Source: Asterias amurensis (Eukaryota; Echinodermata; Asteroidea; Forcipulatida; Asteriidae). Taken from it: DNA of 64,000 nt. The stretch is taken from the NCBI RefSeq assembly GCF_032118995.1, contig NC_092650.1, positions 4,030,001 through 4,094,000 on the forward strand, given 5' to 3'. A program made the translations under genes and the position numbers. Shown piece after piece: positions 36,825 to 49,700 of this stretch. Each line of letters opens with the position of its first letter. Position 1 is the stretch's first letter. The notes below the pieces were generated by a model, which saw only the letters and a list, made by a program, of their open reading frames with translations, had not been told where the DNA came from and did no database searches.

Positions 36825-37226
36825 AGGCAGTGGACACTATTATTGGTAATTACTCAAAATAATTTTTAGCGTAAAAACTTACTTGATAACGAGTAATGGA
36901 AAGCTGTTGATAGTATCAAACATTGTGAGAAACGGCTCCCTCTGAAGTAATGTAGTTTTCGAGAAAGAAGTATTATTATTTTCCTCTTAAATATTTAAAT
37001 TTGATTTCGAGACCTCAGAATTAGATTTTAAGGTCCCGAAATCAAGCATCTGAAAGCACACAACCTCGTGTGACAAGGGTGTTTTTTCTTTCATTATTAT
37101 CTCGCAAAGTCGATGACTGATTGAGCTGAAATTTTCACAGGTTTGTTATTTTATGCATAATATGTTGAGATACAGCAAGTGAGAAGACTGATCTGTGACA
37201 ATTACCAATAGTGTCCACCACTGTCT
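36825..37226. mobile_element. TTAA-flanked MITE in fibrinogen gene intron 2
   Basis: AGGCAGTGGACACTATTATT to GTGTCCACCACTGTCT, with TTAA at 36821-36824 and 37227-37230. It lies between the two fibrinogen exons. Confidence 0.65.
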
Positions 37227-37529
37227 TTAAACATAATTTGTTTAGACAAGTATACATGTATTTGGTAATTCCTTGGATATTACACTGTTTTTTGTATCCA
37301 CGGTCTAAATGAAATGATGTTGCCATTATTTAAAATAATGAGCGGTTCTTATTGTTTTATTAGACAGTACAATGTTCTGAAGCTTTGCTGTCTTCCGTGG
37401 ACACTTACCAAAATCAGTCACTTATTGTTAAATCACGCCTATTAAACCGGTCGTGCACAGCGATAGGCAGAGAGAGTATACCCGGTAAGGTTTTTGTACT
37501 ATTGGAGTCTCCTCTAAATAACTTCTTAC

Positions 37530-37926
37530 CTACAGTTCCTGATGTGTAACTTCCGAAAGTCAGCCTGTAGTTGTCACTCACACCGGCGATTTTGAACGAG
37601 TCATAGATGGCGTACCTGGATTCGTCCTCGAAGCTTGAGAGATCTACACGGAGTTCGTACTCGCCCTGAGCAGTCAGATGGTGCAAGTATTCGTTACCGA
37701 GCCAAAACTCTCCCTCTAGATTCCCAAAGCCCCGGCTGTAGTTGGCAAAGTCCAAATAGAAATCGACACTGCCGTCCGTATTATCTTACCGTCCATCCAC
37801 CACCGTCCGTCTCCATATCACAGTATACCCGGAAAGCCTCAACGGAGTCTAGAGGTTGAACCGTGTACACGCCACTGATCGATACACCACTTGCAAGAAT
37901 CTCGGAACAATCCTTTGGGTAGGCAA
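37530..37926 (-). pseudogene. Fibrinogen domain, N-terminal exon, with frame disruption
   Basis: Acceptor TTGCACAG before 37926, donor GTAAGA after 37530. The first part reads AYPKDCSEIL, SGVYTV and FRVYCDMETDGGGWTV, all hallmarks of fibrinogen C-terminal domains. The frame then hits a stop. The domain resumes one frame over with TDGSVDFYLDFANYSRGFGN, FWLGNEYLHHLT and SGTVG. The exon length (397 bp) fits a 5-bp loss from an intact 402 bp. The bases at the break, GTAAGATAAT, also resemble a splice donor. Confidence 0.78.
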
Positions 37927-38072
37927 CTGTGCAAGTGTGTAAAACCAAAACATTTCTTTCTATTCCCATAACTGTAACTACTGAGTTATGTTTATCCCCC
38001 CCCCCCCAATTGACCTTTGCAATGGAAGTCCATTGAAATTACGTGTAAGCCTATGTGTTATTGCACTGTTAT

Positions 38073-38248
38073 GGACACCTTTGATAATTATTGTCAAAGA
38101 CCAGTCTTCTCATTTGGTGTACTAAAAAAACTCCAAATATTATTGGTCGTCGAAGTTGCGAGAGAATAATGGAAGAAAAATACTTTCAGTTGCCTTGAGT
38201 TCGATACCTAAGCTGAGGTCACAAATTCAATTCAAATATTTTAGTGAG
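38073..38248. mobile_element. Left half of the MITE split by the retrotransposon
   Basis: AGGCAGTGGACAC family, ending TATTTTAGTGAG. It is continued by GAGAAATTACTT at 43992 after the retrotransposon. Confidence 0.65.
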
Positions 38249-38416
38249 CGCCAAGGTAGGAGGAAGATGCAACACCACAAAGTAGCCACAGCAGAATACC
38301 AATTAGAATGCTTATCCAAGGACTTTTATTATAGACGGAGAAGATCGCAACAACAAAGATGGCGATGTAAACAAAGACAAACCCCTCGCAAGAGGGCGCT
38401 ATAACAACTACTGGCG
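38249..38416 (-). repeat. 3' LTR of the retrotransposon
   Basis: 168 bp. In element sense it starts CGCCAGTAGTTG and ends CCTTGGCG, so the ends are CGCCA...TGGCG rather than TG...CA. Matches 43824-43991. Confidence 0.82.
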
Positions 38417-38694
38417 CGACTACTTTTCTTTCGCTTAAACAAATGAAAGAGGGGAATGAAATCCCTTAAACAGAGAACACTACATGATAAAAAGTCAACA
38501 GTTAAAAATGTCTGAGGTCCACAGAAACAATGGACGGATGTCAAGCCACAAACAGGATACGAGGAACGCAACCGCAAAAGGGAACATAGAGCTGTCATAG
38601 GGATGGACTACCCTCTGGCCCTGGGGATTATTCTGCCCCATATAAACATACAACAAAACGAGCCAAAACACAATCCAACAGGAGAACAAGGTGA

Positions 38695-40794
38695 TTAGTC
38701 CGTAACATAGTCATCAAGGTACTTGGGAGGACGAAGCAAGCGCGAAGAGCGTCGTGGTCCAAGGGAGGGTGTGTCCTGTGAAACAACTACTGGCGGTGGT
38801 TGGGGCGATTCAAGATGGGCCTCAGGTGGATAAGGCACAGACCAGGGTTCCTCAAGAGCAGTCGGAGCAGGTGTTGAAAGCTTGCTGGGAATGTCCGGAG
38901 GATCGGGAGGACTAGGTGTCGGGACGGGGTCATGGTCCTCAGTGTCATCCTCGGTGTCTGGGCTGCAGGATGGGGGAGGGACAACGTGGGACGAAGCGGG
39001 CACCTTATAGCACTCCGAGCGGTTCACGCGATAAGAAGTACTCCTGAGTTGGTTGCCCACAAACTTCCGAACGTTACACCAAACGCCTTCGATGGAGACA
39101 ACTAGGTAGCGATTGCGACTGCGTGTCTTGTTGCGGTCAGCATGGAGGTACACAAGGTCGCCGATCTCGACAGCAGTTTCGAGGGGGGGCATCTTACCAG
39201 GGGCCTTAGCATGTTCACTATGAGGGTGATTGGCTGTGCGAAGACGCTGTTGCTCCAAAATAAGATGTTGATCGGAGAAGGGTATTTGGTGGTTAGTGAA
39301 CTGGTCACGCTGGTACCACATTTCACGGGCTGAGAGTCCACGGGAACGAATGCGTGAATTGAGGCATGAGGTAGCAACAGAAAGGGTCACAGGAGAGATG
39401 GCACCACCCATGGGGTCCTGACGGAGCAACTCATCGATAAGTTCGCGGACAGCCTTTTCCGCCACAGGGTTTTTGTTGAGGTTTTTCACCCGCCCAAGTT
39501 CGATGGACAGCCTGTGACGTCGGAGGAGCTCGTCATTGACGAGTGATTTGAAGCCAGGCGCTGGATCAGTGCGAATAACTGCCATGGGGCCATCGAGCGG
39601 CCTAAGGCCTATGCAGAGACAAATCAGTGCATCCCGCAGAGTGTTGCGGCGCTCATCTTCGATGAGGCAAGATGTGGTGAATGAAGTGGCAGTTTCCCGG
39701 AGCACGAGGATGAGCTGGCGATTACGCTTAACTACATCGGCAGCGAAGGAGAACCCAAGAGCATCTGGGGGGTCGGACGAAGACTGGAGGTGGATTGTAG
39801 ATGGGACAGTGCGAAGTGCAGCGCACTGGTGGCATCCGGTTGTAACTGTGTCAATCGACTTGTCCATGTCGAGAGCAAAGAAGTAACGATGAACGATTGA
39901 CTTGAGCTGGTGGCTAGATGGATGGTCGAGTTGAATGTGCTGCGCTGTGAGTAGGCCATCTAAAATTTGACGAGGCACAACGATGCATTCACGAGTTGGA
40001 GCGAGTGGAACATCGCGACGAACGACGATCAGACCGTCCTTGGCCAGGGATGCAACCTGAAGATAGCGCTTGACATCTTTAGCATTAGTGACCTTTTTTG
40101 AGGGGCGTGTCCCCTGCACCAGGTGTGCCCGGGTGCGGCGTAGATCAGGACATTCAGATTGGATTGCAGACCAGGCAGCCCGGCTCGTGAACGGCAACTT
40201 CACTTTACCTGTGAGAATATCCTGTGCCGATACGCGCAATACAACAGACTCCTCAGCTTGTTGGACAAATGAGCAAATCTGACAAGGAGGGCTCAAGCAG
40301 GCTGGGGCGTTACGGCTAGCAAAGTCAGACGGAATGTTGGCAGAGCCAGCGAGGTGGCGTACAGTCGCTTGGTACCGGCTGACAGTAGAGAGGAATGTGG
40401 AGACGCGGGGACTCGAGGAAAACTCACCGCGGCATAACTTCTCGTAAGCCTGTACACAAGGTTTGCTGTCGGTGAGGATGGCAGCATTGCGAGTCGACTG
40501 GATGAGATAAGGGCTGAAGTGCTTGGTCGATGCAGCAATGGAAAGGGCTTCAACTTCACAGGGCAGCCACGTGGGTTGGCGGCCGCGGAGTTTGGCGCTG
40601 AAGAAACCAGCGAGGCACAGCTTGTTTTGGCGGGTAACGTACAGAGTGGCGCCAATGCCATGGTTCTTAACTGCACCGTCAGTAACAATCCATAACTGGT
40701 CAGTAGGGCGAGGAAGCGTGATTGTGCGAGACGCCGACCGACAGAGCTGACTGTGCATTCTTGAAAGCAGAACGAGATTCGTCGGACCACACAA
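38695..40794 (-). CDS. Retrotransposon ORF2: RNase H and integrase
   Basis: 699 codons overlapping ORF1 by 95 bp in the +1 frame. The apparent methionine is not a natural start; the frame continues the polyprotein. RNase H starts with [16 protein letters not shown] (D39) and has EVEALS and ILTDSK. Integrase has a zinc motif (H291/H295, C321, C324) and a DD35E core at about D353 (FAADVV), D410 (IRTDPAPGF) and E446 ([11 protein letters not shown]). A proline-rich tail follows. The frame is intact to the stop just inside the 3' LTR. Confidence 0.82.
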   Translation of the reverse strand: MCGPTNLVLLSRMHSQLCRSASRTITLPRPTDQLWIVTDGAVKNHGIGATLYVTRQNKLCLAGFFSAKLRGRQPTWLPCEVEALSIAASTKHFSPYLIQSTRNAAILTDSKPCVQAYEKLCRGEFSSSPRVSTFLSTVSRYQATVRHLAGSANIPSDFASRNAPACLSPPCQICSFVQQAEESVVLRVSAQDILTGKVKLPFTSRAAWSAIQSECPDLRRTRAHLVQGTRPSKKVTNAKDVKRYLQVASLAKDGLIVVRRDVPLAPTRECIVVPRQILDGLLTAQHIQLDHPSSHQLKSIVHRYFFALDMDKSIDTVTTGCHQCAALRTVPSTIHLQSSSDPPDALGFSFAADVVKRNRQLILVLRETATSFTTSCLIEDERRNTLRDALICLCIGLRPLDGPMAVIRTDPAPGFKSLVNDELLRRHRLSIELGRVKNLNKNPVAEKAVRELIDELLRQDPMGGAISPVTLSVATSCLNSRIRSRGLSAREMWYQRDQFTNHQIPFSDQHLILEQQRLRTANHPHSEHAKAPGKMPPLETAVEIGDLVYLHADRNKTRSRNRYLVVSIEGVWCNVRKFVGNQLRSTSYRVNRSECYKVPASSHVVPPPSCSPDTEDDTEDHDPVPTPSPPDPPDIPSKLSTPAPTALEEPWSVPYPPEAHLESPQPPPVVVSQDTPSLGPRRSSRLLRPPKYLDDYVTD

Positions 40795-43648
40795 TAGAAT
40801 CGGAGGACTGGCGTCCTGCTATGACAGTATCCAATGGGGAAAGGATTGAGGCACAGTTTGGGAGCACCCGCGCGAGTACTTTGTAGGCACCGATGAAGGA
40901 ACGCAGTGCGGATACTCTCTCCGGGATTGCGCATGTTGATAGGGTGGCGATACGGTGAGGGCTGGCATGAAGGGTGCCTGAAGACCAGATCCATCCGAGG
41001 ATAGTGGTGGTGGTCGGACAAATCACTGTCTTTTTAGCAGACAATCGTAGGCCATTGGTATAAAGGATATGAAGCACACGCCTCCAGTTGGTGAGAAGAC
41101 TGTCTAGTGTGTTTCCGCCACAATAGAGGTCATCAGCAATTTTGGCGACAACACCGTCCTTGAGAAGATCACCGAGTACGCGGCACATGAGCTCTTCAAG
41201 GGCTGTCTCGGAGCCTGGCATGCCCATGGCTGATCTGGTGTAGACACGGATGCCGCGGAAGGGAGTGGCGACTCCGCAATACTTCATGGAGGCTTTTGAA
41301 AGGGGGATCTGATAGAAGGCATTGGTGAGGTCTGTGGCAATGATGTACTTCCACTGTGCAATCAGGCGTAAGGTGGAATTGACGTCAGGCATGAGAGACG
41401 GCTGTGGCTTACTATAACGGCCAACGTCAGCAAAGGCCGTGACCAATCGAAAACCGCCATTGGACTTCTTGACGAGGAATGAAGGGTTGAGGTATTCCAC
41501 AGAGATGCCGATGTCCTCGGGGCGAGCAAAGACACCTTTTTTTTCAAGCTCGTCGAACTTCTGCTGTAGCTCCAACAATTTATCACGTGCATACTGGGGC
41601 AGGCGGCCTTTGCGCTGTGGAGGTTGCACGGGACCCATGTTGACGACGGCCTCGAAGGGGCCGGAGGCACCATTGTACCCTTTGTATTCGGTATCAAAGA
41701 CTTCATCAAATTCAGCCATAAGAGATGAGAACAGTGCTCTGGTGTCGTCAGGCAAATTGTGGTCGGGGTCCAAGCTGGCGGAGTGTGAATGGAGTTGAGC
41801 GAAGGCAGGGCGGGCCTTCGGAGTGACGTGAGAGGGCACACTTTGTTGTACTACATCGGGTGACGGGGAAGGGGTGAAGACGGGGCAAACTTGGCAGAAG
41901 TGCTCATTGCGTTTGAGAACTTGCGGTTTTGTTGACGAGTTGAGGATGCGGATTCTTCCAGCGACAGAAGTGAAGATGTCAGGGGGAGGCCACAGCCGCG
42001 ATGACTGATCGGGTCTTGCCCTGGCTGTGTCCGTGCGAGGCTCAAGAGCAAAAAGTTCATCATTTGATATGTCTTTTGGTAGGGTTAGCTCAATGAACTC
42101 CCCCGGCCAAACCGTGGTGGAAGAGGTGGGTGCACGCAAAACGTGTGCACGTCGTACGGCATTGCTTGTCGAGGGCCCCTTGGGCGAGCCATATGTTATT
42201 GCGGATCCATCGCCAAGGGTGATGAGACGTTTGGCAGGGCGGATTGCGATATCATTCACAGACATGAATGGCGTGCCGGCAAGGATGTCAACATCAAGGT
42301 TATCAACAACCAAGCCCTCGAACATGAAGGTATGGTTGTCGCGAGTGAGTCTGAGTCGAGTTTCACCAGTGATGGTGAGTGGTGAAGAACCATCAGCCTG
42401 GTGAGCAGATTGGGAGCTCTCGGTAATATGGGCACCCAGGCGCTTTGCTGTGGATGCACGAATCATATTGCCCGTGGCGCCGCTATCAATGGTGACACGG
42501 GTGGTATGATGGCCATAAAACATGTCCATGTAGGGGGATTGGTTGATCTGCACTCGGAATGACGCAGGGGCCTCAACATGGGGAGATGGGATCGAGGTGC
42601 ATGAATCCCCATCATGATCCGACTCAATATCTGTGGGCTGGTCATCAAATATGTCCGCAACTTTTCGGGCTCTCACGATGTACTTACGGTCATGTTCTGG
42701 TAAGTATGTGCATTCGCTGAGGAAGTGGCGGGTGTCACTGCGACCGACTTGCTTGCACAGAGGGCATGTCTTCTGGGGATGTGCAGGACGGGGCTTTGAG
42801 TTGGGGGGGAACCGGCCGCTGGGGGCAGAGGTAAAAGAAGCAGTACGAGGTGTGTTCAGTGGGCGAGTGGTGAAGGCTCGCATGGCCTTAGCATCGTCAC
42901 TGTTATGCACTTCATCTAGCAGTGAGTCCAAGGCCTGGGAAATTTCCGGTTTGATTGAAGCTAGGGTGCGTGACCGTAATTCCGTCCCGTACCGTTGTTT
43001 GACAAATTTTGGTAAGTTGGTGTGGATAAGGCGGAGCCAAGTGAGGACAACAAAATTCTCAAGGGAAGGGGAGAGCTCCTCATCTTCAGTGACTTCTTCC
43101 CCATGGTGGGAGATTCCTCCATTGCACTGGAGCAAATTATCCTCAACAAATGCCATGAGGCGCTGGTATAAGTCCTCTGGGCGTTCATCCGGTTGGAGGT
43201 GGATGTCAGCAAAATCGAGTAAGTGTGCGCCAGTAGACTGGAAGCCATAATGGAGGCGAATCACTTGCCAGATATTACAGATTGATGTGGAAGATTTGAT
43301 AATGGTGTTACGTGAGATAACAGGGCAATAATTTGCAATCTGGCCCAGCATAAGCTCAAGCATGTTGACTTTCTGTTGAGCTGTTTTACGTTGGGGCAAG
43401 GGGATGTCATCGGCATCATCAGTGAATCCACGGAGGGGAGAAGTTTTGGCCTTTTTCTCCCACTGTGAGCCATCGAGTAGAAACGGAGCAAAATTCTGGT
43501 CGAGGGAGAGAGTGTAGTGCAAATTCTGACGCCAATTTTCGAAAGAGTTCACAGTTTCAATTTTATTCAAGCACCACTGTTTTGGTGCCCGATGTGTGGT
43601 AGCCATAGTAAGTAAGGCGGTGAGAATAATGGCTAAAAGGCAAAGCAA
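40700..43648 (-). CDS. Retrotransposon ORF1: Gag, protease and reverse transcriptase
   Basis: 982 codons; the likelier start is the second methionine ([11 protein letters not shown], at 43606). Gag-like region to about residue 280. A C-x2-C-x9-H-x4-C zinc motif lies at about 295-313 (CPLCKQ...HFLSEC). Aspartic protease DSGATGN is at about 388-394. Reverse transcriptase spans about 720-900 with [29 protein letters not shown] and the catalytic IADDLY at about 837-842. The frame ends in the RT/RNase H connection ([15 protein letters not shown] then a stop). The continuation is in the +1 frame, so it is a frameshift mutation, a sequence error or, less likely, recoding. Confidence 0.82.
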   Translation of the reverse strand: MLCLLAIILTALLTMATTHRAPKQWCLNKIETVNSFENWRQNLHYTLSLDQNFAPFLLDGSQWEKKAKTSPLRGFTDDADDIPLPQRKTAQQKVNMLELMLGQIANYCPVISRNTIIKSSTSICNIWQVIRLHYGFQSTGAHLLDFADIHLQPDERPEDLYQRLMAFVEDNLLQCNGGISHHGEEVTEDEELSPSLENFVVLTWLRLIHTNLPKFVKQRYGTELRSRTLASIKPEISQALDSLLDEVHNSDDAKAMRAFTTRPLNTPRTASFTSAPSGRFPPNSKPRPAHPQKTCPLCKQVGRSDTRHFLSECTYLPEHDRKYIVRARKVADIFDDQPTDIESDHDGDSCTSIPSPHVEAPASFRVQINQSPYMDMFYGHHTTRVTIDSGATGNMIRASTAKRLGAHITESSQSAHQADGSSPLTITGETRLRLTRDNHTFMFEGLVVDNLDVDILAGTPFMSVNDIAIRPAKRLITLGDGSAITYGSPKGPSTSNAVRRAHVLRAPTSSTTVWPGEFIELTLPKDISNDELFALEPRTDTARARPDQSSRLWPPPDIFTSVAGRIRILNSSTKPQVLKRNEHFCQVCPVFTPSPSPDVVQQSVPSHVTPKARPAFAQLHSHSASLDPDHNLPDDTRALFSSLMAEFDEVFDTEYKGYNGASGPFEAVVNMGPVQPPQRKGRLPQYARDKLLELQQKFDELEKKGVFARPEDIGISVEYLNPSFLVKKSNGGFRLVTAFADVGRYSKPQPSLMPDVNSTLRLIAQWKYIIATDLTNAFYQIPLSKASMKYCGVATPFRGIRVYTRSAMGMPGSETALEELMCRVLGDLLKDGVVAKIADDLYCGGNTLDSLLTNWRRVLHILYTNGLRLSAKKTVICPTTTTILGWIWSSGTLHASPHRIATLSTCAIPERVSALRSFIGAYKVLARVLPNCASILSPLDTVIAGRQSSDSIVWSDESRSAFKNAQSALSVGVSHNHASSPY

Positions 43649-43823
43649 AATGTATGGTACGATTAGTCAAATGTATCTTGACTGCACTGCCGCTCACCTG
43701 TATAGTGAACTGAAAGACCACGTTGTGACGAACCGGAGATCCGTTGCGTTGGAACGGCGTCGAGAAAACTGCACTTTCTTTCACCTTTATGGAAGCGAGG
43801 GACGTTTCAGAACGCTGCCACCA

Positions 43824-43991
43824 CGCCAAGGTAGGAGGAAGATGCAACACCACAAAGTAGCCACAGCAGAATACCAATTAGAATGCTTATCCAAGGACTT
43901 TTATTATAGACGGAGAAGATCGCAACAACAAAGATGGCGATGTAAACAAAGACAAACCCCTCGCAAGAGGGCGCTATAACAACTACTGGCG
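43824..43991 (-). repeat. 5' LTR of the retrotransposon
   Basis: 168 bp, same sequence as 38249-38416 by eye. It should contain the element's promoter; no clear TATA was assigned. Confidence 0.82.
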
Positions 43992-44172
43992 GAGAAATTA
44001 CTTATATAGAATTTGAGGCATTGCATTACTCTTTCTCAAAAACGTAGTTATTTCAGAGGGAGCCGTTTCTCGCAATGTTGTATACTACCAACAGCTCTCC
44101 AATGCTCGTTATATACCAAGTAAGTTTATATGCTATAATTTTATTTTGAGGAATTAATAGTGTCCAGCGCTT
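43992..44172. mobile_element. Right half of the MITE split by the retrotransposon
   Basis: Begins GAGAAATTACTTATATAG and ends near TAGTGTCCAGCGCT. It matches 6866-7050 (U2) and about 19608-19790 (U3), where only this half survives. Confidence 0.65.
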
Positions 44173-46295
44173 TAAACTGAGTCTCTATAAACGTGTTTTG
44201 GACAAATTTAAGATACTTTAACAAGGCTTCAAAACAACTATTACACAATATGTATTTTCACAAACTTGTCTAAAGCCTTTAAAAGGAAGGTACACGTTTG
44301 GTAATTACTCAAAACAAATATTAACTTAAAAACTGACTTGGTAACGAGCATTGGAGAGCTGTTGATAATATAAAACATTGTGGGAAACGACTCCCTCTGA
44401 AGTAACGTAGTTTTTGAGAAAGAGGTAATTTCTCACTCAAATAATAAAAGACTTTTAGCTAGAAGTCTGTTATTCATATCAAAGCACAGAAGTTCGTCAA
44501 ACAAGGGTGTTTTTCCTTTCATCATTTTCTTGCAACTTCGATGACCGATTGAGCCCAAATTTTCACAGGCTTGTTATTTTATGCTTATGATAGGATACAC
44601 CAAGTGAGAACACTGGTCTTTGACAATTACCAAACGTGTACCGTGTCTTTAACACAATTAGCAACAACACTTATTTATTAGGATACACAAACTAAAAATT
44701 TAGAGGTATTAAACACGACTGGTCTTTTCCGCAGACTATTTTTCTAGGATAAACTGTGTCTCGTTATATATAGGTTCTGTCTGCCGTGCTTAACGGGCAT
44801 AGGCCTACGTCCTCGAACGCGGAGAATGCGCCCCACAGGCAGAGCGCCTCCGCTGAAATTCAGCAGGACATTTTTTCGGTATGGTTTTGACAGTCAGACA
44901 TTAAAACAAAAAAGTTGCGAGCAATAGAAACAAAACTATTCGAAGACTTGTACCAACGTAGGCTTGTAACGTTAACCTTGAGAAATCATTATTTTCAAGA
45001 TTATTTTACACGAAATTTTCGTGAATCCATGAACAGATGCGGACGTACTGTACAAAGATAAAAGCAGTTCCTGTCGGCCGCCCCAATGCATTTGTGTATG
45101 CTGGGGGAAGTAATAAAAAGGCTCGTGTCATCACAGGGGCTCACACGGGATAATACCCCTGCGCACATCTAGCATGGTAGCAGGCAATGTACACACTACA
45201 CACAGTTCCACAAAATAGAGCATTTTGAACTAGAAGGAACAACACATTTCTTATTATTGTCTAAAAAGATTACAAGTGTCGCACAGAGGCAAAATAGATG
45301 AAGATATAAAAATAAAATAACTTATTTTTTTTTTGTCATAAAAAGATGAGAGAGGGACAAATTCCCCTCTAGCGGACAGAATCCATTAGGAGATTCTACC
45401 CCCCCCCCACCCCGACCTATGTGCGGAGGGACAGAACAATCTCTGTGACACCGGAAATCTGACTTGGGGCGAGCCTATGAAATCCCCTCCTAAAAAAAAA
45501 CACGTTTTGACCTCTCGTGTTCATTTTACATAGAGATTCGCAGTCAAATCTTACGTACATACATGAACATGTTTGTATGATGTACATGCATGCAGATGAC
45601 CGAATAGTGCAGCTGACAAAACTGACCTCGGGCCATTGGGATCAATGAAAAGCTTACGTCACTGCAAATTTATCCAATGAAATCAATCAAATTAATCATT
45701 GTATCCAATGAAACCAATGTGATATGCACTGTATAAACCCAGTGCATGTCTTTATCCTTGGGGACAAAAGGAAATCAAATAAAGGGAAACAGCTAGACTG
45801 TTCACTGTCTTTATCCACCCTCAGATCCTTAAATGCCTTCTTAGTATAGTTTTAACAGTAGTTTTTTTTTGTCAGATAATAGACTCGACTATAATTTGTG
45901 TAACTTTCTCTTTTATTGGTGTCAATAGTTGTCTAATGTGATGTATTTTTTTGAAACTTTTTGCTCCTTCTATATTTTATACTTTTGGTAATAAGAACAA
46001 CGTGGAATGCATTTTGGTAACCATTCACTTCGAAGTACTGCGGTTATGAACAAATATTTAATATAGATTCACCAAAAATTTGACTATAAGGAGGGTTACC
46101 GGTAACGCTTCTAAGAATGTGTTTTCTTATATATTATTAGGAAACATCAATTGGAAATTATTCTTCCCGCGCGGACGTGGACATGTACTACATGGATAAC
46201 AAATTTCATGTGTTTTCACATGATAAATAAAAAATCATATATTGAAATGAAACTTGACAGTAACCGAACAATGACTGCAAACAAATCAAACTTAC
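44173..46295. other. Intron 1 remainder of the fibrinogen gene (U4)
   Basis: Same sequence as 7050-9947 without the two 383-bp MITEs. It provides the empty sites for those and for the 4.76 kb insertion. No gene seen. Confidence 0.45.
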
Positions 46296-46779
46296 GTCTA
46301 CCATGAATAAATTCCACCAGGGTAGATAGAGAGACTTGTAGGTCGTCCAACTGTCGTCTTATACCCTGTATTTCAGAGGAGGCCTTTTCTTGATTTGCTG
46401 CGACTGTGACCTTCAACTCTTCCATCTTAATTATGGCGTCCTCAAGTTCAGATGAAACAGTTTCTTGGTTGGTCGATACTGCAACCTGCAGCTCATCGAC
46501 CTTCCGTCTTGTGTCCTCTAGCTCGGTGCACTCAGGGGAAACACCTTCTTGATCGTCTGTCATTAGAACTTTGAGCTCTTTCACCTGGTCTTGCGTGTTT
46601 CTGACTTCATCGTCAAGAATGACTAGGTAGTTTTCTACTATACGCCTTAACTCGTCTACCTTACGATTTGTATCTACATCACATGAAACCGTTCTCTGGT
46701 TGCTGGAAGCTTCAACTTGTAGTTCAACTTGAGACTTCACGATCAGAAAGATCAAGAGGAAACGGATAATCAACGCCAT
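46296..46779 (-). CDS. Secreted coiled-coil exon 1 (U4 copy)
   Basis: 484 bp, ATG at 46779 and GTAAGT donor after 46296. Two conservative differences from U2/U3 (ILDDEV for ILEDEV, SEIQG for SEVQG). A TATA-like AGTATATAC lies about 80 bp upstream of the ATG. Confidence 0.75.
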
Positions 46780-49700
46780 TGTGCTAATTTTTCAATTGGG
46801 ACTATACACGACTTCAGTTACTAAACCGAGTGGAAAGGCAATGATGAAAAACAGTCTGTCTGTATATACTTTCTAAATACATTTAATAAACAGACTCGCA
46901 ATTTAAGGTTGTTTTTCCCTCCTGGACTATATTATAGGGGAAATGGTGTTGGAACGGAAGAGTCGGCTGAGTCAGGAACTCGGCCCTGGGAACGACCTTC
47001 AACCAGACTCTTGTAATTTGGACGGATATTGGTTTTGGACTTGGGCCAGACCCGGATAAGTAAGTTTTTATAATTACAGATTGACAATATAAAACAAGGA
47101 AATGTAGGAATAGGCAGTGCTGATGAAATCATATACCACGTTTTAGAACAAGAAGTTGCAGTAAGAAATTCCTCGACTAAATAAAATTGCCCCCAGAGTC
47201 CCCACCATCTGCCACACCTAGGTCACCTAGGCAACACAGTAAAGTAAACTTGAAATTAACGTTTGATTTAAATCTAAATGCAAATAAACTCCTTCAAATG
47301 TTCACATGTTTATAGGTTTGTTAGAATCAATACAATGTTATGGGTGGTATAATTATTTGGGAGAAGTAATTTGCTTCAAATTTACTTTGCAAAACAAAAA
47401 ATCGTTCATAAAAGAAGCTTGTAGTGGGATGACGAGTAAAGAAGGAAACCGAGGGGAGGGGCTGATTGCCAAAAATTTGAAGTAGCGACAATTCTTTGAC
47501 AAAATGTAATTCTGAGGGTATAAAAACGTGAACGGAATGGCAAGGAGCTATATGTGTATAAAGTTGTCCGGCCGGTTATGCCCCGCGCCGCCCGCGAATT
47601 TTTTTCCCTCCCCAAACGACATTGCAATGATCATTGGTGAAAGAGCAGGCCAATTTCATGATGACGTAATCTGACGGAAAGAGCCAATCATAGCGGCAGG
47701 GGAAAAATATTGCAATGTCGTTTTGGAGAACAAAAAATTCGCGCCCCGCCCTTCTTGCAATTTATTGTATTGCGCAACAATGATTCGGAACCTGCCTCCT
47801 TCACGAGTGTTCCACCCACACCCGTACCAACTATATAATTGGGACTTGCGTGGTCAAGTAAAGGGATATCTGAATTTGCAGGGTGCACTACCTCCTTGAT
47901 GGTATTTGATAGCAAAAGTCATGTTTTTATTATATTAAAAAGGGGACTGGGGCCACCACCACCCTCTTATGGCGTTTTGTGGTCCAGATTGCACCGATCG
48001 TTCACTACATCATTGTTTAAAAAAAATGCATTTGCCTTTTTTCTTCGAACGCAACATTCCGCTAAAAGTGGCTAGAGGCAGTTCGAATCCATTGTTTTTT
48101 ATTGAAAAGAAGAAACAAAAAAGTTTATCTGAAAGCTCACCGATTGTCATGTTTTGGGGTTTACAAGGACATCCTCCAGAGAAACATTTCCTTCGGTGTA
48201 GATGATACCCATGGATTGGACCAAATTGGATCGCTTGGCCACCACCAAACATGGCAGGAGGGCTTTACAACATGTACAGACACAGTCAAACTTGACCGTG
48301 ATGCTTAATAAGGGAATAAAAGGGTAGCGAAGAGTTCTTACACGGCCGTTTTAAGCCGGCAGGGTCGAATTGCCGTGTGATAAAGGCCCATGGTGTGGTT
48401 AATATGAAGTAACTATTAATAGAAAACTTGCTGGTACAATCATGTGCAAATCTCTGTTCATCAGGGAGGAGTGTTGGCTCTGAAAAGAGCTATATTGACC
48501 TTGTTTGAATAATTGAAAACTATAAATAATTAATGTCAGAATTGTATGTATTATATTAGTTCAATGCGAGTCCGAGATTCTACAAATTACACTGACTTTC
48601 AAAATCCTTAGGCTACGAGAGAGACAACATCACTAAACGGAATCTGAAATCTCCTATACGTTTCCAGATCGAGAATAAATTCATCGTTAATAACGGCAAA
48701 AGCTATTCTCCTCTTCAAGACCCGTTTATTTTGACTCCAACAAACATCCTGATGTCACACCTATGTACATCAGTGATGAACTGACTGAATGGAAACTAGT
48801 GTTTGTTGTTCCTGTTTGCAGAAACTGTTTTATTACATTTCACAAAATACATGTTTACACTCGTTAAAATGGTTGTTTAGTTTTCCTGAACAGTAAAACA
48901 GTAATTCAAGTATGAAAACCTTAAAAAACATCGCCCCTCATGGCTTATTTTAAAAAGAAACAAGAGAAATTATTTACGATGAAAACTTGAAAATTTGGTT
49001 TGACATGGTCAGTCTAAAAAATCTCTGATCTTGATACTTTTAAACAAGAGGGGTACTTATGGCTAAATTATTACTTCTGTTAAAACAGATTGCTGAATGA
49101 GAAATATGTTTTAGCATTAGATAATTTCCAAGTTGGTTTTTCCCCCCTTCACATGTTGTTTGTGTGGGTTCAATAAACAAAGTCCCGCAAAATCATTGAA
49201 GGAGCCGGTGTCAGATGCAATTGTGTCCGCCATGCAATACTGTCCGCTCCGGACACTTTTGCATATGCAATCGACGTGTCCGGGGCTATGCAAAAAACGT
49301 CCGGTGGACATGTACATGACTGTACACATGTATGTGCGCGCGTAAGCGAGCTTGCATGCATGGAGGTAGAACTACCTCCATGCATGCACTGAACCTAAGT
49401 ATGTATGCAGCATGAATATTCACGTATTTTATGATTGCAGCGAATACCCAACGGCCGAACATTTCCCATGTCATTCATGACATGTACTTAGCTTGTAAAA
49501 AAACGTGTTCTGTCGACCAAGGGCGTTTAATTTACAGCAAGGACGGTTTAGCACGAGGGTGGACACAACTGCATATATGCAAATGTGTCCGGGCGGACAC
49601 AATTGCATTATGCAGCAGCGTCCGGGTGGACGTGATTGCATAATGCAACACCGTCCGGCGGACATTATTGCATATGCAATAATGTCCTCCGGATAGTATT

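Larger units (their letters stand above)
38249..43991 (-). mobile_element. LTR retrotransposon, Ty3/Gypsy-like order (5.74 kb)
   Basis: Two 168-bp LTRs that look identical by eye bound a gag-PR-RT and RH-IN coding interior on the minus strand. The host site is a MITE whose halves remain at 38073-38248 and 43992-44172. The flanks share only GAG. The PR-RT-RH-IN order points to Ty3/Gypsy; the sequence is divergent and BEL/Pao was considered. Purine-rich AAAGAAAAGTAG lies just before the 3' LTR, and TGGTGGCAGCGTTC, a tRNA-primer-type start, follows the 5' LTR directly. Identical LTRs suggest recent insertion. Confidence 0.85.
36518..46779 (-). pseudogene. Fibrinogen-related secreted gene (U4), frame-disrupted
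   Basis: Gene-level entry: exon 1 46779-46296, exon 2 37926-37530, exon 3 36753-36518. Phases agree at both junctions (c/tt and g/ga). The product would be a signal peptide, a coiled coil and a complete fibrinogen C-terminal domain, as in ficolin- or FREP-like lectins of the innate immune system. Exon 2 has a net frame change at about 37785-37790 just after GGGWTV, where about 5 bp are missing relative to the family, producing a stop. Intron 1 (about 8.4 kb) contains the LTR retrotransposon in the same sense. It may be a pseudogene or carry an assembly error. Confidence 0.7.

Noticed and set aside
40293-41021. 242-codon frame overlapping the retrotransposon (also 42633-43250 plus strand)
   Set aside because: Shadow frames of RT, RNase H and gag with no features of their own.
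38249-43991. Endogenous retrovirus with an envelope gene
   Set aside because: No envelope-like frame lies between the integrase and the 3' LTR; it reads as a retrotransposon.
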